A stretch of DNA of 64,000 nucleotides, from assembly GCA_037951105.1 (NCBI GenBank), contig JBAMJV010007761.1, positions 1 through 64,000 of the forward strand, in the 5' to 3' direction. The notes under the pieces are model-generated. The model saw only the letters and a program-made list of their open reading frames with translations, was not told the DNA's origin and searched no databases. Position numbers and translations under genes: made by a program. Below are positions 34,784 through 46,400 of the stretch, in pieces. Position 1 is the first letter of the stretch, and each line of letters begins with the position of its first letter. This stretch comes from Echinarachnius parma. Lineage: Eukaryota; Echinodermata; Echinoidea; Clypeasteroida; Echinarachniidae.

Positions 34784-35906
34784 GAACGTCCGTGAAATTA
34801 ATACGAACGTCCGTGACATGAAGACTCATGTGAGAAACCGTATTCTGGTAACTGGAAAATGGTCTTTATTTTGATAATACATGTTATTTATGTTTGCAGA
34901 AATGTTGTAATATCATTTATTTAAAGAAGTATAGTGGCATTTCTGTTATAGAGTGCCCAACCGGGGAAAGCCGGTGTAAAATTAGGGGTTACGATTTCCA
35001 CAGGTCCACTAAGAGTGATAGTTAAGTAGCAGACATGTCATTATAATTAATTCAGATAGCTAAAATCATATCAACTGATAAATTTTTTTTTTTTATTGGT
35101 CTGGAGGAGATTCAAATAAATGTTGTCATCAATTTCTGTAAGACTGTTCAGGCAGAGAACGTCCGTGAAATTGTAATTAAAAACAATATAGTAAGAAAGA
35201 GGGACCAGGCGACTTGGAAATGCTACTTTTATATCTGACTAGGATGTATACATTGTCTCTAGCTTAAATATAATAGGAATAGATAAAGTATTATCATCAT
35301 ATTGTTCTATAAGCATTAAATCAATTTAAACCAATAATAGGACTCGTTATAACGACCAGGTCCATGTAAAAACCAAACCATTTTTAAAGGTTTATTGCAA
35401 TGTTCAAGTTTGTTTCTATAACGACCCTGTTTTAAAGCCATTTACGAAGAATAGAAACTCTTTTTGATGAGATCAGATCATTCTGCCAGCATTCTTGTTT
35501 CTGGCGAACGTCCGTGAGCGATATGGGAACGTCCGTGATGAAAACTATACTCTCTTTGGTCATGTAATTATGTAATATATGATCTAGACAGCAATTGATC
35601 CTATTAACATGCACATTAAAATATGTGATACGGGAATACGAGCGTATATAGGTGCGTTCCTAAAAAATGCGGCTAAAGAAAACCAAAGGTTCCGAATAAT
35701 ACATTATTTAAAAAGAAATATAACAATTCAGTCAAAGTTTGGACGTTTGTATTTTCTATTTGGCAAATAAAACACAATCCACGTTTGGCATACAGAGAGA
35801 AGCAAGTCTTAGAAGTAAATTTTCCGAATATAAGCTGTATATGACAGAAAATAAATGAGATATATGGGTACTAAATCTATATCTACATAATCCCTCACGG
35901 ACGTTC
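34784..35906. promoter_or_regulatory. Cluster of six exact GAACGTCCGTGA 12-mers
   Basis: Plus-strand copies start at 34784, 34805, 35157, 35506 and 35527; one minus-strand copy is at 35895-35906. Two pairs are spaced exactly 21 bases apart with unlike sequence between them. No other copy was noticed in the window. The cluster lies 1.3-2.4 kb beyond the 3' end of the receptor gene. The role is unknown: candidate binding-site cluster, or relic of a repeat. Confidence 0.5.
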
Positions 35907-36570
35907 GCCTTTTGGAGATGGGTTACTTCAACAGTGAATAAAAACGGAACCACATGGAGTTTCCCAGTATAATGGGGTACGCCTGAAAGCTAGGATTGCA
36001 TACTTTCACATTAGATGTCTTTAAATTTAAAAAAAATATTGAATTTTACCCTGTTTGGGCCGAAAAGTGCACTTTTCAAAATTCTGACCCAAATACGTTT
36101 TCTGGTGACCTATAATATACATAAACCATAAACAATTACTGACTAACCAGATTAAGAATTATGTAGAACAACTTCAGCTTAACCGATTAATTATCTGTTA
36201 TTTTAATCAAATGTATCATCTTCAGCCGCTGATATTAGTTGATTCAAAGTACATCTTCTACTAAATACTATACAAAAGCAATAGTTTGCGAATGAGTAAC
36301 TATACAAACACTTGATTTACGAATACGCACAATGGGTCATAAGTTATATAGTTATCTTTAAAATATGGTCACGAATTATGTTCTGTTATTTCCTTCAAAA
36401 GGATCGTAAGGCGGAATAGAGGACATATCAAAGATAACAAGGGTATTACCAACTTAACTATAAATTTCTTACAACTGTAACGTCATTCAACACAAATTAA
36501 TAAACATCATCTTCATAATATTGCAAACAAATCAACAAAGCTATATCATGTTCAGTACATTAATATATAT

Positions 36571-37011
36571 TCAGTGGCGGATCTACGGGGGGGGGGGGGG
36601 GGTTGAGGGGGTTTACCCCCCCCCCCCCCCCTCCCCCTTGGGCTGCCAAGTGAAAATGTGATGTGGAAAACATCACTTACGGGGGTTGAAAATAGCAAAA
36701 ATAAATCGTGTACGATGCTCCGCATCGTCATTGGGTCAAACCCCCCCCCCCCCCCCCCTTAGCAAAAAGACATCACTTACGGGGTTCAAAATAGCAAAGA
36801 AATCCCCGCTTCGCGGCTCGTGGACGATGCTCGGCATCGTCATTGGGTCAACCCCCCCCCCCCCCCCCTTAGCAAAAAGACATCACTTACGGGGGGTCAA
36901 AATAGCAAACAAAAATCGCCGCTTCGCGGCTCGTGGACGATGCTCCGCATCGCCATTGGGTCAACCCCCCCCCCCCCCCCCTTAGCAAAAAGCTAGATCC
37001 GCCCCTGATAT
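36571..37011. mobile_element. C-tract TIR element with internal tandem units
   Basis: TCAGTGGCGGATCTACG / CTAGATCCGCCCCTGA ends. Inside are three to four units of about 120 bp with CATCACTTACGGGG, GATGCTCCGCATCG and a poly-C run. The proline-rich readings here are artefacts. Confidence 0.75.
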
Positions 37012-37195
37012 TAACATGTAATGCAACTTTCCACAATATTACTGATTCTAAAAAAAGACATTTTCATCGTGGCTCCATCATTGTTCATGTAAGGTACATT
37101 GGTGTCTACAGTCCTGAACAAATAGTTACAACAATAATATGCATAATGAGCCTTTAATTTTGATTTTCTTGACTCGTAACATAATTATTGAAGTA

Positions 37196-37201
37196 TTTAT
37201 T
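37196..37201 (-). terminator. Polyadenylation signal of the receptor gene
   Basis: AATAAA on the minus strand, ten bases past the TAA at 37212. The short 3' UTR supports 37495-37212 as the last exon. Confidence 0.6.
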
Positions 37202-37211
37202 CGTTCTTTTC

Positions 37212-37495
37212 TTATTGAATACGGACACGATGATTGTCCAATATTTCTCTCTCTCTTTCTTTTATCTTCAGACGTGTATTAAATGTTTCACTTTCTCTGA
37301 TGCATTGCTTGATCAGTCGAAGGATGGCAAATCGGCTAGAAGGTTCGACCTTCGGTTTATTCTTCCTCGCATTCTCGATGAAGAAAAGTCGATCGCTTTC
37401 AATAGTGAAGAGGCGCTGCATATGTTCTTCAACGCGACCGACTTCAATCTCGCTGAGCATGTCAGCGTGGGTAACAACTATAATTGGATCACGAC
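37212..37495 (-). CDS. Receptor exon 9: GTPase G4 region, C-terminus and stop
   Basis: The acceptor is TATATTCATAG, entry is in phase 1, and a TAA stop lies at 37212-37214. DPIIVVTHADML forms the G4 strand with THAD where canonical GTPases have (N/T)KxD; IFI44-like proteins also show THxD-type variants here. DRLFFIENARKNKP then resembles their G5-side strand and VxNY-like turn. RFAILRLIKQCI is the final helix, and the tail is basic. No internal donor is convincing, so I take this as the terminal exon. Confidence 0.85.
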
Positions 37496-40400
37496 CTATG
37501 AATATAATATAATACACAAGAGCAGGTCATAAGTGTAATTTCGGTGTGTGTGGTTTAATAAATAATAATAATAATAATACATAATATTGATATTGCGCTT
37601 CATACTGGTGTTTCTAAGCGCATTTCAAACAAAAAATAATACAACTAATACGGAGTGCGCCTGGGGGAAAAAATATATATACATGCCAATACCAATATCT
37701 AAAGTATTAACGCTACAAAATATAACCAATTATAAAACAATATTATGTAAAACTGAGACAAATCCTACGGTTGATTTAAAAGGTAAATTTTAAGGAGTGA
37801 TTTAAATGAAACTACTGTGGGGGCATCTTGGATATGATGGGGACGCTTGTTCCAAAGGGTTGGAGCTATTGTGGAAAAGGCACGGTCACCATATTAGGGC
37901 CCCGTTGCAGAAAGAGATACAATCGATTGTAAGTTGTGATTGATCGTAAGTCAGAAAATTTACGCGTTTCAACCAATCAGATTTGCGCAACTTACAATCG
38001 ATTGTATCTCTTTCTGCAACGGGGCCCTAGTCGTATTACGGGGTCCATGGAAAAGCTGCAGTGTTGAGGAGGAACGGAGATGTCTGGATGTAGATGTTTG
38101 GATGAAGAACAACATCCATTCAACAGGCTGAATATACAGACTGTCCCAGATAAAACGAAACCGGGTTTCATGGCAGAAATTTTCTGTCATAATGAATAAT
38201 TTCCTTGATGATATATATATGTCTGGAAAGCTCTGTGTCTCTTCTTTCATTTGATGTACAACTTATGGCACATAATTCAAGCATGACTGAATTAGAACAA
38301 TGGAAAGTGGTGTTACCAATATTTAATTTGCACGCATACATTTTAAGTTTGGGTGAGTTTTAAGGGTTGTAAACGGACTTGTTTTTAAAAAGGACAAACA
38401 CCACATAAAAGTTCATATTTTTATCTTTTACATGACACCTCATGCTAAAAAATTAAATGATTTATGCCAGAGAACAAGTACAATGAAAACATTGACTGAT
38501 TTCTGCCCAAATGAGTGAAAGTTGAGTAAGAAGTCGCTCAGCTTTCCTGAATTAGCAGCTGACAATGGACTTTGATGCATGAGTGAATTTACACAAACGT
38601 GGGGATCAGGGAAACAGGCTAGATCAGGAAAGTTACTCATTTGGGCTGGAATCAAGCATGTTTTCATTGTACTCGTTTTCTGGCATAAATCATTTATTTT
38701 TTAATCATGAGGTGTCATATAAAAGATAAGATTATGAATTTTTATGCGGTATTTGTTCTTTTTCAAAATAAGTACGTTTACTACCCTTAAAACTCACCCC
38801 AAAACCTCACCCAAACTTGCAATATCTGCGTGCAAATAGAATCTTGGTAACACCACTTTCCATCGTTCTAATTCAGTCATGCGTGAATTATGTGCCATAA
38901 GTTGTATATCAAATGAAAGAAGAGACCCAGAGCTTTTCAGACATATATATATCATCAGGGAAAGTATTCATTATAACATAAAATTTCTGCGTTGAACCCC
39001 GGTTTCGTTTTTTCTGCGACAGTCTGTATAGACGTGTTTGCCTCTCTGGAAGTATGAACTCATTACAGAATCGACCCCGAGACATCCAGATTGCTAGATC
39101 GGTGCTCTAGCCATAATAACCATTGAGCCGCAAGGCCGCAGTCCTTCATAGAAACCCGTTTAAATCCTTGAACCGGTCAGAAGCTATTTTAAGCCTAAAA
39201 TATGAACAACAAAAAATACTCAGACACACCGTCCCCCTCCGTATGTCCCTCTCAGATATAAAGAAGATCGAACCCTATATTTTACCTAAATCTTGTAGGT
39301 AATCTTGAGAAATCCAAATTACAACGGTGATACGCTGCGTCTGTGACTGCCTACATGCATGAGATATCTTATATTAGGATACACAATCTTGTAGTAAACA
39401 TACCTAATCCACGTCTTATAGTATTTCGTAGCTTCTCGGCTCCATCATCATCCATTGTGTCCAAACACGTGCTCCCTCTGCAAAACAAATATATAACAGA
39501 GTAGAATATAATTTAGTGTAACATGCACGATGACTCGATGCCCTCATGAATAATATTAAAAGTACGCTTTATCAAGGGTAACTCTTCCGTATTTCCTCAA
39601 GCCGCAATTTAATAATATTGATATTAAAGGGATAGTTCAGCTTTGGTATAGAGGGCGCTACACACACTAATTGTGTTGTGAGATAATGAAAAACTGAGTG
39701 TAAAATTTTAAAGAGCATACAATTTCAATGACGGGATAAACTTTATTTGATCAAACCTCAACTATCCCTTTAATCACTGGTGTGGGAGGGGGGGGGGGGG
39801 GGGAGCTTGTGGCACCCCCCCCCCCCAAATACATTTTCAATAATAGCTTATATCTAATTCGATACCAGTGATTGAAAAAAGGGTATTTCTTTAGACATGA
39901 TAACTCAGATTTTACTTCATGTCAATTCAAATTTGTGTCCTAAGTATGTAACAGATTCGATAATTTCAAGTAAAACATTGCAAAAACACCCTTACCGTGC
40001 ACGGACGGACACTCCCCTACGATCACACCCTCCTATCACCCTCCTCCCTCTCGGTCGCTTCGCTCCCTCTGGAATCGGTCTTGTCAACGACTGGAATACT
40101 TTGTTCATCTTGTTGTATCATACATAATGTGGCTTTTGGTGCAATGTTTGAACTGTATATGTCACTTTGCGATTATTATTTTGGGGGTGCATATTTTTTT
40201 TCTCAAATAAAACCTCTTTTTTGCGGTCGGTAGAATCATGACGCACTTACCCACATTATAGTACATGTCGTCAAGTCCGAATTTCCTTTCTAGGTATGCG
40301 TCAGATTGCACAGCTTGAAGTCCAAAAAGCAAAAGCCCCCTACCGTGGGAGGGGGGACACCCCCCTCCCACACCCTCCCGCCGCTCAGTCGCTTCGCTCC

Positions 40401-43400
40401 CTCGCAATATGCGACTGCGAATTTGGTTTTGCCTCCAAAAGTTTTTACTCATTACGCCAGTGCCTTTAATTATGTAAACTGACTTGAATATGTGTTTACA
40501 TATTAAGAAAATGCACATTTGTATTCCGCCTTGTACAAAATAACACAATCTAAGCGGGGGAGGTTGATACCTATGTTGTTCCAAATTAAAATTATTGCCT
40601 ATCATATTGCCTTTCAGTATAACTTACTTCAAGACGAGGATAGCATTTGTCAATTTAGGGCTCAGTTCCGGCGGGGGGTTCAGAGGGGATAGTTCAATGT
40701 CCGTAGTCATGGTAGCACCGTTGGCTGTCTCTTCATTACGATCCAGATCTCCTTTCCAGTTAACATCCTCCCAACCTGACGCAGTCCCATCTGTAGCATA
40801 ACCAAACAAACATCATATCACGAGGTTTCATTTGCATTCGGGAAGCAGGTTTAATTGTGTTAATACTATGTGTTAAATAAAACTCTTGGCGCGCTTGTCT
40901 GTGAATTATCATTTGAAATAAGGCATTACATAGCTGGAAGGTGTGACAATCATGTTTGTGTGTGGTTGTGTAACATATTTATTTGTTATTTCCAAAAGTA
41001 TATTGCAAAAACTCCTGTACACAGCAATTGGTCTATGACTGTTTACGCGGCTCCTGATAGTACTTGATCTTAAATGTGTAGGACAAGCATCATTATATCT
41101 AGGTAGAAAGGAGATTTACAGAACTTTAGGGAAACCACCACCCACAACCTTTTGCTTATAAATGAACGAGAATATATACTCCGCAAAAAAAGAAACTGGA
41201 CACTTGTATAAGTTGAAATATTTAATATTAATGTACGATAAAGTGTACATGATCATATATCAAATTAAAGGGAATTTAGTCCTCTACATGGAGGGTATAA
41301 CTTAAATGTGTAATCGTTCATGCATGAAATGCCATGGTCAATTAACACTAGCAAGGTCTGTTTTCAAAAATAGCAAAACAATGGAGGACCACACCATTCG
41401 ACTGAAATGATAGTAAGCGTTTCACTTATAACAAGATGAGCGGGGCAAGTAAATTATGACATTATTCAATTTTATTGTTATGAACAAACTCTGGAAATAC
41501 AAATTTGTCAATAAAAACAGGGTCAGGTTATGAGAGCATTATCATACTGGTCTGTATTACAGGCATGAAGCTTGTCTATTTCATGTGTCCCCTGCAATTT
41601 TAACCATAGTTACCTAGAGAAATGTCATGTTAAAGACTGCCCAAATGTTTGACCAAGGGTGACTTCAGGTTTTGAGGATCTTTGGACTACGGTATAATTC
41701 TTGAGAAGAATTTATACCATTTTCATGCTGAAATAAGGGCACAAACTGTGGTTTTGACTAATAAAGCTTTGCCATGGAATTCCCTATTTTGTTACTTTTG
41801 GATGAAAATAACACCTATAACGTTCACAATTTGTCTTCATTTATACTCTTTATTGAGATGAAGATAGAAAAGGTCACATTTGTAATGAAAAATTATGCCA
41901 TCTCATGAATATAACGTTTGAGATTATGCTTATCAACATTTATATGGTTGAGTGGATGATCCATTTTTGCTATTTTTGAAAACAGACCTTGGTATGGTTA
42001 ATTGACCGTGACAAGTCATGCATGAATGATTTCATCTGGATTTCATGCGAATTTTGTAGAGGGTAATTTGATCTTTAATTTGATATACAATATCATATAT
42101 TTTATCGTTAATGAATACGAAATATGTGGTCTCATACAAGTGTCCAGTTTCTTTTTTGCGGAGTATATTAAGTAGTCCATTCCACCTACAAGTTCTAACA
42201 CATAGGTTACCAGCAAAATCTTATCATGATTCAAAACTCGTCATCAAACTCAATCAAGTTTTCATGGATCTGCAGAAGAAGAGTAGTTCTAATGTATATA
42301 TCAATTGAAGAAATTGATGTCACGAATTATAATCATCCATGCAAAAATAAATATAGTTCTTTCTGACCAACCATAACAAAACGTGTTGTCACTTGTTCCA
42401 TACGAAACATAGTATCTTACTTATCTGTGCTTCAAGTTCTTTCCAAGCATTTTCATTTGTCCAGTCATTCCAACCTCGATTGTCCCGGATGGTGATTTGT
42501 TGAGTAATTTCTACAGGTTCTCGCCACTGTGTGTGTCCTCCCATGTAACATATTGGTGCAGTAGCAGCTTTTTCGACAAACAACTCTTGATAATCTGGCG
42601 ATAATCCGAAAAACATTCGAATCATGCTGTTTTTTGCTCCCCATGAACCTGGATTCCTCCCACCAATTACGGTCAACACAGTGTTGATTAATGAAGATTT
42701 TCCAACTGATGCCTCTCCAACTAAACCTATCTGCGTAGGCGTGTCTCCTACATATTGCAAAATGTTTGACTTCAGGCGATATATTTCTTGCACATCTAAA
42801 GTTAGAAAGAAAATTACAAGAAGTATACTCGTCAAATAAGCATCCAGGTAAAAGTGTTCAACTTCTATTTCCAAGTTATTTATTTTAATTTACCTGTTGA
42901 GATTTGATCAACGTAAGTCAGTTTCATTTTCGGAAAGTCATCGAATAGGGAAAGACCAAAAACAAACAAACATGCAACTTTAGGAACCTACGTTTTATAT
43001 CTTTTACCTGCATTCCTGACTTCCCAATGGAAAATTGTATTCTCTATTACTTAATTGCGACTAATTTATTAAAGGGACAGGGCTTTTTTTTTCAAAACGT
43101 CTGAACAGTTTCCAGTTGACGGATGGGGATAAATGTAACACACACAACACAAATCAGATCGAACCGCAATGTAATTTGGATTCTACGAATGAAAAACGAA
43201 TGCGTCCCTCCATCAAACTATATATCGGTCAATAAAGGAGTTTAACTAATTTAGCATAATACAGGGTGGACCAGAAATAACGGAACGGGGCACTTCCCAA
43301 AATAAAGTATCAAAATGAACATGTCCATTGGATAGGGTGTCCTTTCCAATGAAGAACGATACCAAGAAAATTAATTTTGGACGTGTAGTTTTTGTTTTAG

Positions 43401-46400
43401 GGCGCTTTGAGTGAGACCATGTCAGGTCCCTATTTTTGTCAATTTTTACCAAGTCAGTGCCTGATAAATGAGACTTATTGCCCTACATACCACTGAACAC
43501 GCGAGTATTCCGCGCGCAATTGTTAGTGTGCATTCAGCTGTGTGCCGAGCGGTGCCGAGAGAATGGACATAATTATGGCGGGCAGTAGGTCTCAAATATC
43601 AGACACTGACTTGGTAAAAATTGACAAAAATAGGAACCTGACATGGTCTCACTCAAAGCGCCCTAAAACAAAAACTACACGTCCAAAATTACTTTTCTTG
43701 GTATCGTTGTTCATTGGAAAGGACACCCTAACTGATGGATATGTTCATTTTGTTGCTTTATTTTGGGAAGTGCCCCGTTCCGTTATTTCTGGGCCACCCT
43801 GTATTACAACAATATTTTACTTATTCTTGTAAAGGTATTGTGAAGCCGACATTGGTAAAGGTATGTCACGGAAATAGATCTAAAAAATGAAGAATATATA
43901 ATAACATGTAGTCAGTTTAAGCGAGGTTTGGTTATTTTGTTTAGTATTCGCTCATGCCGTTGTATATCAGTACGCGGGTCACGTAGCAGGCGCGGGTCAC
44001 GTAGGGCCACGCACAGCACCGTGGTAATCCGTGGAATCTGTGTGCGAACTTTCTCACCGGGTGAATACACGAAAAAGAGATTTCAAGCCCTAATTTCTTC
44101 AGGCATGCTGTTCATTAAATTACATTTTCTTTCTTAAAAGACAATAACCTAGCAACTTTTGGAATTCGGCTCGCAAAAGAGGGCCTGACCCTTTAACATA
44201 TTATTTGCTATTTATTCTAGTTTATGCAATTAATGGACACACTTTTATCTTTTTTCGAATCAATGAAAAAAAAAATTAGTTGTGAATTTTGAAGAGCCTG
44301 TTTATCCTTATGTTTTCTATTGATTTTACTCCCTTTTGTGTGTTTTTCTACTTATTATGCATTTCAATACATTTTTTTTCGAGCGATAATTCAATAATTT
44401 TAGCACTAAAATTACATGTAAATGGGAAAAGTCAAAATTACTTATGTTTTTAGATGTTCTTATACCAACAAGTTATAATACACAAATCACATATGAAGAC
44501 ATACAGTCTTATAACTTCGTGATGGTAGGTCCGATTTTCGGAATTGTAAACATGAGCAAGACTTAAAAGAATAAGGAAGCGAAGCGGGGGGTGGCATCTT
44601 CACGCTTTGCCGAGAAATCGCAAACAAATCGTGGAGGGGTGGGAAAATGGGCATTATGACCTGTGGCCTTTTTAGTTATAAATGATGAGCTAGACAAATG
44701 AAAAAGGAAATTTTGATGTTTACCTGGATATGGTATGGACTCACGGAGAGATCCAAGCCATTATAAGTAAGAGTTAAATTTACCATTTGTTGTGTTTCCG
44801 GCATGAAGAATGAAGCATCTGACACCAATTGCAGTAGCAGAGAGAAGAATCAAAACGATCATCAGAACGGTTACGACGATGAGCCGTGTACCACTTGGCG
44901 AGTTTACTGTGGAAGAAAGCAAAACAATTATGAACAGAACATTTGCATTGTTGATACTGAATAAAACAACAACAAAAACTATTCTAAAATGTTCGTACTT
45001 ACCTATATTAAAGAGCTCAACTGCACATTTGTTCTCTCAAAACACACAATTCAATACATTTTTATATCAACCCATTCATTTACTCGTCAATACTTTTCCT
45101 TTTCCATTTAATGAGATCTAGTATCTCTGTCATGTCTGTTGACAAGTGCAAATAGTGATGTGTGGTTAACAAATGTGTAGTGGTGTGATTTGATATATCC
45201 CGAAAGTAATGTGTGGACATTTTAAGTTAATTGGATGCTATTTGGCCAAGGAATGAGCGAAAATTGTAAAGTCATATTCACTTACTCCTTGCACTTACTT
45301 TGTACACGGATGAAAATGTCATGTAGATAATTGTATGTCCGAATATTTTAATCATAACTATCTTTTTAACGAAATGGAAATCTGAAAACCCGAAACCTGT
45401 CCCATGCCTTTTTGTTAATACGAATTAACCTCTAGAATTCCAATTAGATTTTCAGGATATGTACAATATTGCTAATTCCCTTTAAGGTGAAGGTTTTCTT
45501 CGTTAATGATTTGTTAACTCCGGCGGTCTTTTTAATAATAATAATAATAATATCAAGAATAAGAAGATCTATAATAATACTAAAATATGCATTAAGATAA
45601 TACCACAAATGTTCGATTGCGCTGATGGTCGAACTTATGGGAGTAGGTAAGTTTTCAATAAACACTGAACATAAACAACATTAAAATAGTTAAACCATTG
45701 AATACTTATTTCGGGACCTTCATCTAATTTGTCTTAAAGTGATCCAAGTAAAGTGTCTAACTACACGAAAATTACTTGGAGCTTCCTCGTTTCTATTCTG
45801 CCGTGTTGTTTAGCTTATGGTAAGAGACGAATAAAATAGGGTTAGATTTGTTAAAATGTCCCTAGTATGAAGATAATTATCATTGAAAATCATCATCTCA
45901 AAACCGTTGCTCAACGCTTTTGGTAAAAAGTACAATTGCCGTAGCTGAACACGTCCGGCCGGCGCGCCACGCGATCGATGTACCCAAATTCTGTACCGTC
46001 TGTATACACGGGTGCGGATATCGTCAAACGGACGATTTTTACTGCAACAAATCTACGGCAGGCCATCAGTATTTTTTCACTAGGTAAACAGTGTTCGTTT
46101 TCTATCTTTCAATTGTATTTTACAATGATATTGATATAGGATTGAAGTCTCAAATGTCATTTTGTGCAATATCTGACACTTTACTTGGATCACTTTAATG
46201 CACGTCAATTAGTTATATTGTTGTACTCATTGAGAACATCAAAAATATATATTTGATTATGTTTTATACTATAGGTCCCCGTGATATATTTCAAGAAGCT
46301 TTATTTTCATTCTCTGTAATGTTTTAATTTCACAATCTCCGGTAAGAGTAATTACAAGTTATTACAAAATCGTATGTACATATTGTTTTACCTGTAACTA

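Noticed and set aside
36686..37157. Proline-rich readings
   Set aside because: Products of poly-C runs within tandem units of a TIR element.
40162..40605. 147-codon minus reading inside the receptor gene
   Set aside because: It runs through a repeat present twice nearby and does not join any receptor exon in frame.
43542..43832. Reading MDIIMAGSRSQISDTDLVKI and its mirror at 43246-43452
   Set aside because: Both are translations of the inverted arms of the nested MITE, not genes.
46330..46391. Continuation of the Ig reading past the exon 3 donor
   Set aside because: ACAG/GTAAAA in phase 1 matches all neighbouring exons; the extra residues carry no Ig features.
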